Source of the DNA: Desulfatiglans sp.
GTDB taxonomy: Bacteria > Desulfobacterota > DSM-4660 > Desulfatiglandales > HGW-15
Assembly (NCBI GenBank): GCA_012513605.1
Contig: JAAZBV010000130.1
Span: forward strand, 17,204 to 81,203
Direction: 5' to 3'
Length of the DNA: 64,000 nt
The first letter of the stretch is position 1, and every line of letters begins with the position of its first letter. The notes under the pieces are model-generated. The model did not search any database. It saw only the letters and a program-made list of their open reading frames with translations, and was not told the origin of the DNA. Both the position numbers and the translations under genes were made by a program. Positions 15,558-23,960 of the stretch are shown here, one piece after another.

Positions 15558-15965
15558 ATGCCGCTTATAAATTGGGAAGAGAGCCTAAGTGTAAAGGTTT
15601 CTGAAATAGATAATCAGCATAAAAAACTTGTCGGGCTCATTAACACACTTCATGATGCCATGAAGGAGCGAAAAGCAAATGAGGCCCTGGGAGGAATAAT
15701 AGACGAGCTTGTTAATTATGCACTTAACCATTTTCAGACTGAGGAAAGGTATTTTGATAAGTTCGGTTATTTAAAAGCTACTGCACATAAAAAAGAGCAC
15801 AAGGATTTTATAAACAGGGTTGCTGCCTTCAAGGATGATTTTGCCAGAAACAGGATAATGTTATCTATGGAGATAATGGAGTTTTTAAAGGGCTGGCTCA
15901 TAAACCATATAAAGAAGGTGGACATGGCCTATTCGGATTTTTTTATCGAAAATGGTTTGAAATAA
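15558..15965 (+). CDS. Bacteriohemerythrin
   Basis: A 135-residue four-helix protein. The di-iron ligands are visible in the order H (DNQHKKLV near 18-25), H and E in NHFQTEERYF (near 57-66), H in HKKEHKDF (near 75-82) and H plus D in NHIKKVDMAYSDF (near 117-129). Length and spacing match bacteriohemerythrin, which binds O2 or senses it. GGAGGA lies about six bases before the ATG. In an anaerobe it would protect or signal under oxygen exposure. Confidence 0.92.
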   Translation: MPLINWEESLSVKVSEIDNQHKKLVGLINTLHDAMKERKANEALGGIIDELVNYALNHFQTEERYFDKFGYLKATAHKKEHKDFINRVAAFKDDFARNRIMLSMEIMEFLKGWLINHIKKVDMAYSDFFIENGLK

Positions 15966-16014
15966 TCTCTTTCAGCAGAGGCTAAATTACATATTTTCAT
16001 TTCTTTCCAGAGGA

Positions 16015-16042
16015 TTGACAGCATCATTGTTTTTTTGCTAAT
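16015..16042 (+). promoter_or_regulatory. Candidate promoter upstream of the acyl-CoA dehydrogenase
   Basis: TTGACA (16015-16020) and GCTAAT (16037-16042) are separated by 16 bases. It lies just before a terminator-like hairpin, so that hairpin would be in the 5' leader of the downstream gene. Confidence 0.45.
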
Positions 16043-16058
16043 GTGCCCCAATATTTTC

Positions 16059-16095
16059 CCCGGAGTGATAAAACAGTCACCCCGGGAATTTTTTT
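16059..16095 (+). terminator. Terminator-like hairpin in the leader of the acyl-CoA dehydrogenase gene
   Basis: A stem of nine pairs with one mismatch (cccgg-a-gtga against tcac-c-ccggg) and an 8-base loop is followed by AATTTTTTT. It could end hemerythrin transcription or act as an attenuator downstream of the candidate promoter at 16015-16042. Confidence 0.65.
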
Positions 16096-16114
16096 ATACC
16101 AAGGAGGATTATTA

Positions 16115-17731
16115 ATGTCCGATGAGACTAGAATGGACCCAGAAATGCTTTCCATGGTGCTTGACACCATAAATAAACTTGAAAAAGAGAAGATTACCCT
16201 TGAAACAAAGCTTGAGATGGATAAGGAGGGTGAATTTCCTAAAGAGCTGATAAATTTTATGCTGAGCCCGGAGGTAGCCCTGCATCTTATCTTTATCCCC
16301 GCAGAATATGGCGGACTCGGCGCAGGGGCTATGGATATAGCTATTGTCTCAGAGAGGCTCGCCAAAATGGACCTTGCGATTGCCACATCATTCTTGGCAA
16401 TATGCCTTGGCACAGACCCCATAAGGGTTGGATCAACGCCTGAGCAAAAGGCAAAATATATAGGCCGTATAGCAGAAGAGGGGCTTATTGTAGCTTACGG
16501 CGTAACAGAACCCGATGCAGGCAGCAATGTTCAGGCCCTCAAAACAAAGGCCGAGAGGGTGCTTGATGAAAAGGGTGAGATAAAAGGTTACATACTAAAT
16601 GGCCAGAAACAGTTTATCACAAACGGCGGTGTAGCGCAGATATACACCATACTGGCAGAAACACCCGGCGGCCCCACATTCTTTATAGCAGAGGCAGGCG
16701 ACAAGGGTTTAATCCCCGGAAAACATGAAGACAAACATGGCATCAGGGCATCTGATACCTGCCCTCTTACACTTGAAGATCTCTATATACCAAAAGAAAA
16801 CCTGATAGGTGGTGTTGAGGGCCAGGGTCTCAAGCTTTCAAACGAGGTTTTCGGCTATACCCGGCTCATGGTGGCCACATTCGGCCTTGGCGGCGGCATG
16901 GCAGCCCTTGAAAAGACCATAGCATATGCCAAAGACAGGGTCCAGTTCGGCAGCCCTTTAATTGAAATTGAGGGTTATACACACAGGCTTCTTGTCCCGA
17001 ATGCTGTAAGGCTTGAGGCCGCCAGGGCATATATCGAAGAGGTGGCAACAAGGCTGGATACAGATGAAAAGGATCTCCAGGTAGAGGGATCAATCGCCAA
17101 ATATTTTGCTACCGAGGCCGGTGATGCAATGGCCAATGATGCTATCCAGGCACTTGGCGGATATGGCTACATCAGGGAGTATGAAGTAGAAAAGATTAAA
17201 AGGGATATAAAGATCTGCTGTATCTATGAAGGCACAAGCGAGATCCAGAGGCGGCTTATCTCCATGTTCCGTCTTCAGGCAACAGTACGTTCAAAGGGCG
17301 ACTTCTATAAAAGTATGGCCGACAAAGTCTCAATGCTCCCGGAAGATACCTGCGGCCCGACACTGGCAAATTCCATAAACCTCACGAATGATGTAATACT
17401 TGCAGCAAGAAAGAACAAACTCACCAAATCACAGTATGTAATGTTCCTGCTTGCGGACATGATGACATGGACAGAGGTTGCAAAGGCTATCTGCATAAAG
17501 GCTGCTAATTATGCCGGAAAAGATAAATCTCCTGAATACATGAAGGCCGCGGCAAGACTTTTTGTGCGGGAAGCAGTGGAAAAGGTTTACATAAACGGGC
17601 TGAAAATCTGCCAGGGATGCGATACACCTGTTGATGAGCTTTCAGAGAAACTTTCAGCCATGAACATGGCCTCAGTTATGAAAGCCACCCTCAAAGACAT
17701 GGATTTCGTTGCAGAAGAGCTTAAAAAATAA
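16115..17731 (+). CDS. Acyl-CoA dehydrogenase family protein
   Basis: A 538-residue FAD enzyme. AYGVTEPDAGSNVQ (near 125-138) and QKQFITNGGVAQIY (near 166-179) are the FAD/substrate signatures. RVQFGSPLIEIEGY (near 275-288) and ALGGYGYIREYEVEK (near 345-359) belong to the C-terminal helical domain, with the catalytic-base region IYEGTSEIQRR near 369-379. It is about 150 residues longer than standard (near 380), with an extra C-terminal helical region. The ATG at 16115 follows AAGGAGG; an upstream in-frame ATG at 16043 lies within the hairpin and is unlikely. Confidence 0.88.
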   Translation: MSDETRMDPEMLSMVLDTINKLEKEKITLETKLEMDKEGEFPKELINFMLSPEVALHLIFIPAEYGGLGAGAMDIAIVSERLAKMDLAIATSFLAICLGTDPIRVGSTPEQKAKYIGRIAEEGLIVAYGVTEPDAGSNVQALKTKAERVLDEKGEIKGYILNGQKQFITNGGVAQIYTILAETPGGPTFFIAEAGDKGLIPGKHEDKHGIRASDTCPLTLEDLYIPKENLIGGVEGQGLKLSNEVFGYTRLMVATFGLGGGMAALEKTIAYAKDRVQFGSPLIEIEGYTHRLLVPNAVRLEAARAYIEEVATRLDTDEKDLQVEGSIAKYFATEAGDAMANDAIQALGGYGYIREYEVEKIKRDIKICCIYEGTSEIQRRLISMFRLQATVRSKGDFYKSMADKVSMLPEDTCGPTLANSINLTNDVILAARKNKLTKSQYVMFLLADMMTWTEVAKAICIKAANYAGKDKSPEYMKAAARLFVREAVEKVYINGLKICQGCDTPVDELSEKLSAMNMASVMKATLKDMDFVAEELKK

Positions 17732-17736
17732 TAACT

Positions 17737-17770
17737 AAAAAGGGGCACTGTAAACTCAGTGCCCCTTTTA
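17737..17770 (+). terminator. Intrinsic terminator after the acyl-CoA dehydrogenase
   Basis: A 12-bp perfect stem (aaaggggcactg / cagtgccccttt) with a 6-base loop and T-rich tail, 6 bases after the stop codon. It isolates this gene from the following cluster. Confidence 0.9.
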
Positions 17771-17842
17771 TAGTTTATACTTCCGTACTATATCGTAATT
17801 ATGGTAAAGTCAGCAAACAGTTAACCCTCAAAAGGCTTTATT

Positions 17843-19174
17843 ATGTCACAACTATCCAAAGGCAACCTGGAAAACAGATCATCTATTACACTTCCCTCCT
17901 CGAAGGCTTTTCTTTCTCCGGCGATCTCCTTTGCAGAGAAAACAGCCATCGCCCTGGGCCTGGACAACAGGGAAGCAATGGCCGTAACCCTTGCGATAGA
18001 AGAAATTTTTACCTACCTGTGCGGAATAACATTTGAAAATCAGGTTATTGAAATTATTTTTTCAGGCAGGGGTCATTATATAGCCATCGAGATTGTTTTT
18101 TCAGCAGAGAAATTGAACATAAGGGCATTCAATATTACATCTGCCATATCCCCTGATGACGAAACTGAAATGGAGGAAATGGGGCTTCTCATAGCCTCCA
18201 GGTTTGTCGACCGCCTTAGAGTCAATTACAGCGAGGACAAAAAATACAGAATGCTGCTGATAAAGGAAAAGGCATATCCAGACTCGGCCGAAGAACCGGT
18301 ACCATCAGTCGGCAACCTTGATAATTTTGAAATAAGGACCCCAAACCCGGAGGAATTGAAACTTTTAAGCAGGCATATTCAATACCACTATAGAGATGCA
18401 TTCTTTCCCTCTGCCCTTCACTATCCTGGCAAGCTGGTCGACATGGTTAATGGCGGAGAATATGCCGCTATGATTGCTTCCGATTCAAAGGGACATATAG
18501 GAGGCGGAATAATATGGCACTATTCTGAGGGCAAAACAGTTGAATGCTGGGGACCCTATGTCTTTGATCACAATCCCGGCTTGGGCCTTGCCGGCCGTCT
18601 TCTGGAGGATTGTATCGCGGCCGTTGCAAAGACACCTGCAATCAGCCTTTTGAACCGCTATCCGGTGGAAGAATTTTCTGGAGATTACTTTGAACTGCTC
18701 GGAACCCTTGAAATTGCTGACAGCAGTGGCAATACCCGCGAAATTCCATCATGGTACAGACAGTTGAATGAGGATTTGGGAGCCTCCATATGGGCACCTT
18801 CAGAAATTGAACATTATCTTCGTTTAGAATACGATAGGCTTTTCCTGCCGCGGGAGATAAGGCTGGTCAGGTATGATGGTGAATCCGACAATCTTTTCTC
18901 TGTCCTGTCGGTTGATTTTGACAGATCCAGTGACAGCGCAACAATGCACCCGGTGCAGGCGGGAAGGGACATTGCGGAAAACCTGAGGAATCATCTGCAG
19001 CTGTTTATGAAAGAATCAGTTAACAATCTGTTCTTTGAAATGGACCTGGGTATTTACTGGCACTCCTATTTCGCTCCCGCACTGGTTTCAGAAGGCTTTA
19101 TTCCGCGTCTGATTCTCCCCTATGGGGGAAAGGGCGATATAGTTGTCTTTCAAAGAGGGGGTATCCCTGAATGA
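17843..19174 (+). CDS. RsbW-like HATPase fused to a GNAT-like domain
   Basis: A 443-residue fusion. Residues 15-150 are an anti-sigma-type HATPase (SPAISFAEKTAIALGL near 28-43, TLAIEEIFTYLCG near 52-64, MGLLIASRFVDRLRV near 115-129). The N-box position normally holding Asn reads Tyr (EEIFTYLC), so ATP/Mg binding may be lost. The rest resembles GNAT acyltransferases, including LGLAGRLLEDCIA near 250-262. It is the first gene of a long cluster and overlaps the aminotransferase by 4 bp (ATGA). I infer a sensor or effector for the partner-switching module downstream. Confidence 0.7.
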   Translation: MSQLSKGNLENRSSITLPSSKAFLSPAISFAEKTAIALGLDNREAMAVTLAIEEIFTYLCGITFENQVIEIIFSGRGHYIAIEIVFSAEKLNIRAFNITSAISPDDETEMEEMGLLIASRFVDRLRVNYSEDKKYRMLLIKEKAYPDSAEEPVPSVGNLDNFEIRTPNPEELKLLSRHIQYHYRDAFFPSALHYPGKLVDMVNGGEYAAMIASDSKGHIGGGIIWHYSEGKTVECWGPYVFDHNPGLGLAGRLLEDCIAAVAKTPAISLLNRYPVEEFSGDYFELLGTLEIADSSGNTREIPSWYRQLNEDLGASIWAPSEIEHYLRLEYDRLFLPREIRLVRYDGESDNLFSVLSVDFDRSSDSATMHPVQAGRDIAENLRNHLQLFMKESVNNLFFEMDLGIYWHSYFAPALVSEGFIPRLILPYGGKGDIVVFQRGGIPE

Positions 19175-20286
19175 CCTTTTCTGCGCTGGAGCGTCTTATT
19201 CCGGATTACATAAGGCGTTTCGAAGCCTATATCCCCAGTAAACCGGATGACGAGCTTAAAAAACTCTATGGCTGCAATCGTATTTTCAGGCTGAACAACA
19301 ATGAAAACCCGCTCGGACCGCCTATCGAGGCTCAAAGGATAATTTCCGGCTTTCCGCCCGTAAAGGCATCCATATACCCCAGCGGGGATGTCTATTACCT
19401 GCGGCAGAAACTTGCCGATCTGACCGGACTGCACCCGGATCAGTTTCTTGTGGGGAACGGAGCAAACGAAGTAATAGCATTTGTTATTAAGGCCTTCTGC
19501 CGTGAAGGCGACAATATCATAACAGCAGACAAGACCTTTGCGGTCTATGAATGGGTTGCCGAATTTTCAGGATTCGAGGCAAGACTAGCACCCCTGATAA
19601 ATTTCGAATTTGATGATGAAAAAATGCTCTCCATGGTAGATGAGCGGACAAAGATTCTCTTTATCTGCAACCCTAATAATCCCACCGGCACCTACTGGTC
19701 TCTGGACAAATTGTCCCGCTTTATGGACCGGATCAACGGAAGCCGCATTGTGGTTATTGATGAGGCCTACTTTGAGTTTGTTGAGAAAGAGGATTTTCCG
19801 GATGGAATAAAGCTTATCAAGAGATACCCAAATCTGGTTGTCTTCAGGACCATGTCCAAGATGTACGGCCTTGCAGGACTCAGAATAGGCTACCTGGCCG
19901 GAGACAGGGAAGTTGTGGATGTAATAAGAAGGACATGCGTTGTCTATTCCGTAAACACGGTTGCGCAGGAGGCGGCATGTGCGGCCATTATGGATACAGG
20001 CCATATAGAAAAAACCCGTGAGATGGTAAAAAGGGGCAGGGATTTCCTCGAAAAGGAGCTTTCACTACTCAAACTCCCATTTGTGAGCAATGAAGGGAAT
20101 TATATAATGGTAAAGCTCCCCATGAGTGACAGCCTTGCCTATAGAAAATTGATGAAACACGGGATTATGGTGCGCACCATGACAGGCTTTCGTTTTCCGA
20201 ATTACATTCGAGTGACTGTTTCACACATGGAATATCTCGAGGCATTTATAGAAAGGCTCTCCACTGTCATTAACAGGGAAAAATAA
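19171..20286 (+). CDS. HisC-like class I/II aminotransferase (PLP)
   Basis: A 371-residue fold-type I aminotransferase. LNNNENPLGPP (41-51), FICNPNNPTGTYW (near 162-174), VVIDEAYFEF (near 193-202) and the PLP lysine in FRTMSKMYGLAGLRIGY (near 227-243) match histidinol-phosphate aminotransferases. HisC activity is possible, but no his genes are nearby. The gene sits between a HATPase-GNAT fusion and molybdenum-hydroxylase subunits with minimal spacing, so a specialised amino-acid or amine substrate is more likely. Confidence 0.85.
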   Translation: MTFSALERLIPDYIRRFEAYIPSKPDDELKKLYGCNRIFRLNNNENPLGPPIEAQRIISGFPPVKASIYPSGDVYYLRQKLADLTGLHPDQFLVGNGANEVIAFVIKAFCREGDNIITADKTFAVYEWVAEFSGFEARLAPLINFEFDDEKMLSMVDERTKILFICNPNNPTGTYWSLDKLSRFMDRINGSRIVVIDEAYFEFVEKEDFPDGIKLIKRYPNLVVFRTMSKMYGLAGLRIGYLAGDREVVDVIRRTCVVYSVNTVAQEAACAAIMDTGHIEKTREMVKRGRDFLEKELSLLKLPFVSNEGNYIMVKLPMSDSLAYRKLMKHGIMVRTMTGFRFPNYIRVTVSHMEYLEAFIERLSTVINREK

Positions 20287-20287
20287 T

Positions 20288-22603
20288 ATGGACAACAGGA
20301 AAAACATTATACCCCGAATAGGTGTTACCTTTCCCCGCCAGGACGCCTGCAGCAAGGTTATGGGAAGGGAAAAGTTCTCCTCTGACTTCTACTCATCCGA
20401 TATGCTTTATGCAGGAGTGAAAAGGGCCGGCATACCCCACGGCCGTATCAGAAATATCAGCACAGAAAGCGCCCTTTCAACAGAAGGGGTTATAGCAGTG
20501 CTCACATTCAAAGACATTACAGGATCAAACAGGCAGGGTGTGATCAGGAAGGATCAGCCTGTTCTGGCGGATGACAGGGTAAGGCACTGCGGAGATGCAG
20601 TTGCCCTTGTAATTGCTGAAAGCCCTGAATCTCTCAAACAGGGGATAGATTCTGTAACAGTTGATTATGAACCCCTTGAAGCAATCTTCAGCACTGAACG
20701 TGCGCTTGAGGATGGAGCAGTAATCATTCATGATGATAACCCCACCGGCAACCTTCTTCTAAAGGGTTCCCTTGAGAGGGGAAATATCACCAGGGGTTTT
20801 GAGGAATGCAATCATATTGTTAAAGGCAGTTTTTACGTGCCCATGCAGGAACATGCATACCTTGAGACAGAGGCTGGATGGGCTATTATGAAGGATGACG
20901 GCAGGGTATATATTACTGCGGCCACTCAGACACCATTTCGTGACCGGATGGAAATAGCTCATGCTACAGGCATTGAAATGGAAAGGGTCGCAATAAAGGC
21001 GCCATTCTGCGGCGGCGCCTTTGGCGGAAAAGACGGAATAAGCGTTCAGAGCCTTCTCTGCCTTGCTGCACTTAAATGCCCCGGCAGACCTGTAAAGATG
21101 TGGTGGAGCAGGGAAGAAAGTTTTCTTGCCAGTCCGAAGAGACATTCGGCCATGCTTGAGTATCGCCTTGGGGCAAAATCCGATGGGACACTTCACGCCC
21201 TTGAGGCAGAAATCACCTATGACACAGGGCCATATGACCATCTTGGCGGGGCAGTCATGGCTCTCGGCCTGGAACATGCCGGAGGGCCCTACCGGATTTC
21301 AAATACATCCCTGAAGACCAGGGCAGTCTATACAAACAATCCCCTGGGCGGCGCCTTTCGCGCCTTTGGTGTGGCTCAGGTTGCCGCTGCCGTAGAGCAG
21401 ATGATAGATATGCTGTCAACGGATACAGGTATCTCCCCCCTGAAGATCAGGGAGATCAACTGTGTCAGAAAAGGGGACATCAATTCGGCAGGCATGACCA
21501 TTGTAACGAGCACTGGAATTTCAGACTGCCTTGAAAGAATAAAAAGCGATCCCATGTACAGGCAAAGCAAAACCTGGAAATCAAACGCCTCTCTATTCAA
21601 AAAACGCGGAGTGGGCCTGGCGGCAGTTATGCAGGGAATGGGTTACGGCCCGGTTGTCCCGGATGTTGCTCATGCAAAGATAGAGCTCTTAAAAGATGGG
21701 ATTATCCGCATATATTCTGGAGTAACGGATATGGGGCAGGGTAATTCAAGCACATATGTACAGATCGCAGGAGAGATGCTGAATCAGGGAGCAGAACAGT
21801 TTGAACTGCTTCAGCCTGACACGGACAAAAGCCTGCCGTCAGGATCCGCCACTGCAAGCCGGACTACCTATACCTTTGGAAATGCACTAATCGGGGCATG
21901 TGAAATCTTCAGGGAAAGGCTTCTGGTCCGGGCTGCAGACATGCTTATGGTGACGGGACAGGAGATGGCCATTCTGCCCGGGCGTGTCAGGCATCTCCCA
22001 TCGGGAAGGGAACTGGGCCTTGCCCAACTTGCCTCATTTCTTTCTGACTCTGAAAGATGCGTTTCACACCGTTTTCGAATGCCTGTATCTGAAGACAGAC
22101 CCACCGGTGATGAAATGCTGAGATTACACGGTATACCTCATGCCATTTTCTCCTATGCCGCCCATCTGGCATTTGTAGAGGTGGATCTGCTTACAGGAGG
22201 GGTTGAGGTTTTGAAATATCTTGCTGTTACCGACTGCGGACGCATTATCAATCCCCAGCTCTATGAACAGCAGATACAGGGAGGAATTTCTCAGGCCATG
22301 GGATATGCCCTGAGCGAAGAATTCCTCTCAAATGAGGGGGTGGTTCGATCCGCTGATTTTTCCACCTACATAATCCCCACATCCCTGGACATTCCGGATA
22401 TGGTATCCCTTCCCGTTGAAATACCCGAGAGCACCGGGCCCTTGGGGCTGAAGGGTGTCGGTGAAATATCAACAAACGGCCCCCTTCCGGCCATAGCAAA
22501 CGCGGTTTATGATGCTGTGGGTGAGAGAATCTTCCAGTCGCCCCTGACTTCCGAAAGGGTACTGACAGCCATTGAATCTTCGAAAAGAAATGGAGATGCA
22601 TGA
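20288..22603 (+). CDS. Xanthine dehydrogenase-family molybdenum hydroxylase, large (molybdopterin-binding) subunit
   Basis: A 771-residue catalytic subunit. The Mo-cofactor contacts GGAFGGKDG (near 243-251), GAFRAFGVAQ (near 354-363), GVTDMGQGNSS (near 478-488) and the active-site glutamate in GLKGVGE (near 719-725) are all present. These enzymes hydroxylate aldehydes, purines or aromatic CoA esters. The order large, 2Fe-2S, FAD and the 4-bp overlaps to both neighbours make a normal heterotrimer (Mo-FeS-FAD). Substrate cannot be read from sequence. The gene context (aminotransferase, partner-switching regulators) is unusual. Confidence 0.9.
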   Translation: MDNRKNIIPRIGVTFPRQDACSKVMGREKFSSDFYSSDMLYAGVKRAGIPHGRIRNISTESALSTEGVIAVLTFKDITGSNRQGVIRKDQPVLADDRVRHCGDAVALVIAESPESLKQGIDSVTVDYEPLEAIFSTERALEDGAVIIHDDNPTGNLLLKGSLERGNITRGFEECNHIVKGSFYVPMQEHAYLETEAGWAIMKDDGRVYITAATQTPFRDRMEIAHATGIEMERVAIKAPFCGGAFGGKDGISVQSLLCLAALKCPGRPVKMWWSREESFLASPKRHSAMLEYRLGAKSDGTLHALEAEITYDTGPYDHLGGAVMALGLEHAGGPYRISNTSLKTRAVYTNNPLGGAFRAFGVAQVAAAVEQMIDMLSTDTGISPLKIREINCVRKGDINSAGMTIVTSTGISDCLERIKSDPMYRQSKTWKSNASLFKKRGVGLAAVMQGMGYGPVVPDVAHAKIELLKDGIIRIYSGVTDMGQGNSSTYVQIAGEMLNQGAEQFELLQPDTDKSLPSGSATASRTTYTFGNALIGACEIFRERLLVRAADMLMVTGQEMAILPGRVRHLPSGRELGLAQLASFLSDSERCVSHRFRMPVSEDRPTGDEMLRLHGIPHAIFSYAAHLAFVEVDLLTGGVEVLKYLAVTDCGRIINPQLYEQQIQGGISQAMGYALSEEFLSNEGVVRSADFSTYIIPTSLDIPDMVSLPVEIPESTGPLGLKGVGEISTNGPLPAIANAVYDAVGERIFQSPLTSERVLTAIESSKRNGDA

Positions 22604-23079
22604 TGAATATAAAGTTTCAACTGAATAACAGACCAATCACAGTTAATGTACCACCCGACAGAAGGGTTATAGACCTGCTGCGTGATGACCTTGGACTGAC
22701 CGGTACAAAGGAGGGATGCGGATCAGGAGAATGCGGTGCCTGCTCGATTCTTGTGAACGGGACCACCAGGCTCTCGTGCCTGATGCTCGCGCCGCAGCTT
22801 AACGGGTGTATTGTAGAAACCATAGAGGGCCTCACCCATGGTGATGATATGAATCACCTGCAGGAAGCATTCGTAAAACACGGCGCAGTTCAATGCGGGT
22901 TCTGCACACCCGGGATGATTATTACTGCAACAGACCTGTTAAGAAAGAACCCTCACCCATCCAGGGATGAAATCCGGCAGGGAATAAGCGGAAACCTGTG
23001 CAGGTGTACTGGTTATCAGAAAATTGTGGATGCCATAGATGCAGCAGCAGAAAACAGCGATGATGAGGCAGTAAGATGA
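22600..23079 (+). CDS. Molybdenum hydroxylase 2Fe-2S subunit
   Basis: A 159-residue protein with the two [2Fe-2S] sites: CGSGECGACSILVNG (near 41-55, plus C61) and QCGFCTPGMI (near 98-107) with NLCRCTGY (near 131-138). This subunit passes electrons from the Mo site to FAD. It overlaps the large subunit at ATGA (22600-22603) and the FAD subunit at 23076-23079. Confidence 0.93.
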   Translation: MMNIKFQLNNRPITVNVPPDRRVIDLLRDDLGLTGTKEGCGSGECGACSILVNGTTRLSCLMLAPQLNGCIVETIEGLTHGDDMNHLQEAFVKHGAVQCGFCTPGMIITATDLLRKNPHPSRDEIRQGISGNLCRCTGYQKIVDAIDAAAENSDDEAVR

Positions 23080-23960
23080 CAAAGGTGATGTTACCCGAAA
23101 CACTTGATGAGTTATGGCCGATCCTTGAAAATGAGCCTGAAACCGCCATCTATGCCGGGGGGACCGATTTTCTGGTAAAACGGCGCAAAGGATTATGCGG
23201 CCACGGGCCATTAGCCTGCCTGGAAAGGATCGGAGAACTGAGAGGGATAGAGGAAGACGCTAGGCATGTTAATATAGGGGCCTGCGCCACCTTTTCCGAG
23301 ATCCTTGCCAGCGCTCCTGTGCGGAATCACTTTCCCCTGCTCATAAAGGCCCTTAGTGTCCTGGGGTCCCCTCATATAAGAAATATGGGCACCATAGGGG
23401 GCAATATCGCCACTGCATCACCTGCCGGTGACAGCCTTGCGCCGCTTTACGTGCTGGGCGCTGAGATAAAACTTGTCACCAGTGAATCATTCAGGCTGGT
23501 TCCCGTAAAGGATCTTATAAAGGGGCCGGGACAAACAGATATCAGGCCAAAGGAGATCATTTCCGGTGTTGTACTGAAAAAGAGCGGGGCCTATAATTTA
23601 CACCATTATGAAAAAATCGGCCGAAGAAAGGCGCTTTCCATAGCCATAGTCAGCCTTGCCGCTCTCATGAAGATCGATGAAAACAGTATTATCAAAGAGG
23701 CGCACTTTGCCTGGGGCAGTGTTGCGCCGACTGTTTTTTATTCCCCTGAGGCGGAGAAGGCGGTAAAGGACAGGCCTTTTACCATGCAGGTTCTCAAAGA
23801 TGCGGCTGACATTATTCGAAGGGATGTTCAGCCCATAGATGATATTCGCGCCTCTGCCGGTTACCGCAGGTCTGCTGCTGCAAACATACTTTTCAGACTA
23901 TTACAGGCATCTTCAGATTTTTCTCATGGCTCACATGATATAGAGGTATCTGGTAAATGA
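23076..23960 (+). CDS. Molybdenum hydroxylase FAD-binding subunit
   Basis: A 294-residue FAD subunit of the CoxM/XdhB type. YAGGTDFLVKRRKG (near 26-39) is the first FAD motif, and NMGTIGGNIATASPAGDSLAPL (about 104-125; motif core GTIGGNI) the second. The C-terminal CO-dehydrogenase-flavoprotein domain is present to about residue 280. It overlaps both neighbours by 4 bp. Confidence 0.92.
   Translation: MTKVMLPETLDELWPILENEPETAIYAGGTDFLVKRRKGLCGHGPLACLERIGELRGIEEDARHVNIGACATFSEILASAPVRNHFPLLIKALSVLGSPHIRNMGTIGGNIATASPAGDSLAPLYVLGAEIKLVTSESFRLVPVKDLIKGPGQTDIRPKEIISGVVLKKSGAYNLHHYEKIGRRKALSIAIVSLAALMKIDENSIIKEAHFAWGSVAPTVFYSPEAEKAVKDRPFTMQVLKDAADIIRRDVQPIDDIRASAGYRRSAAANILFRLLQASSDFSHGSHDIEVSGK

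Noticed and set aside
19171..20286. HisC of a histidine operon
   Set aside because: No other his genes nearby; only the family assignment is kept.
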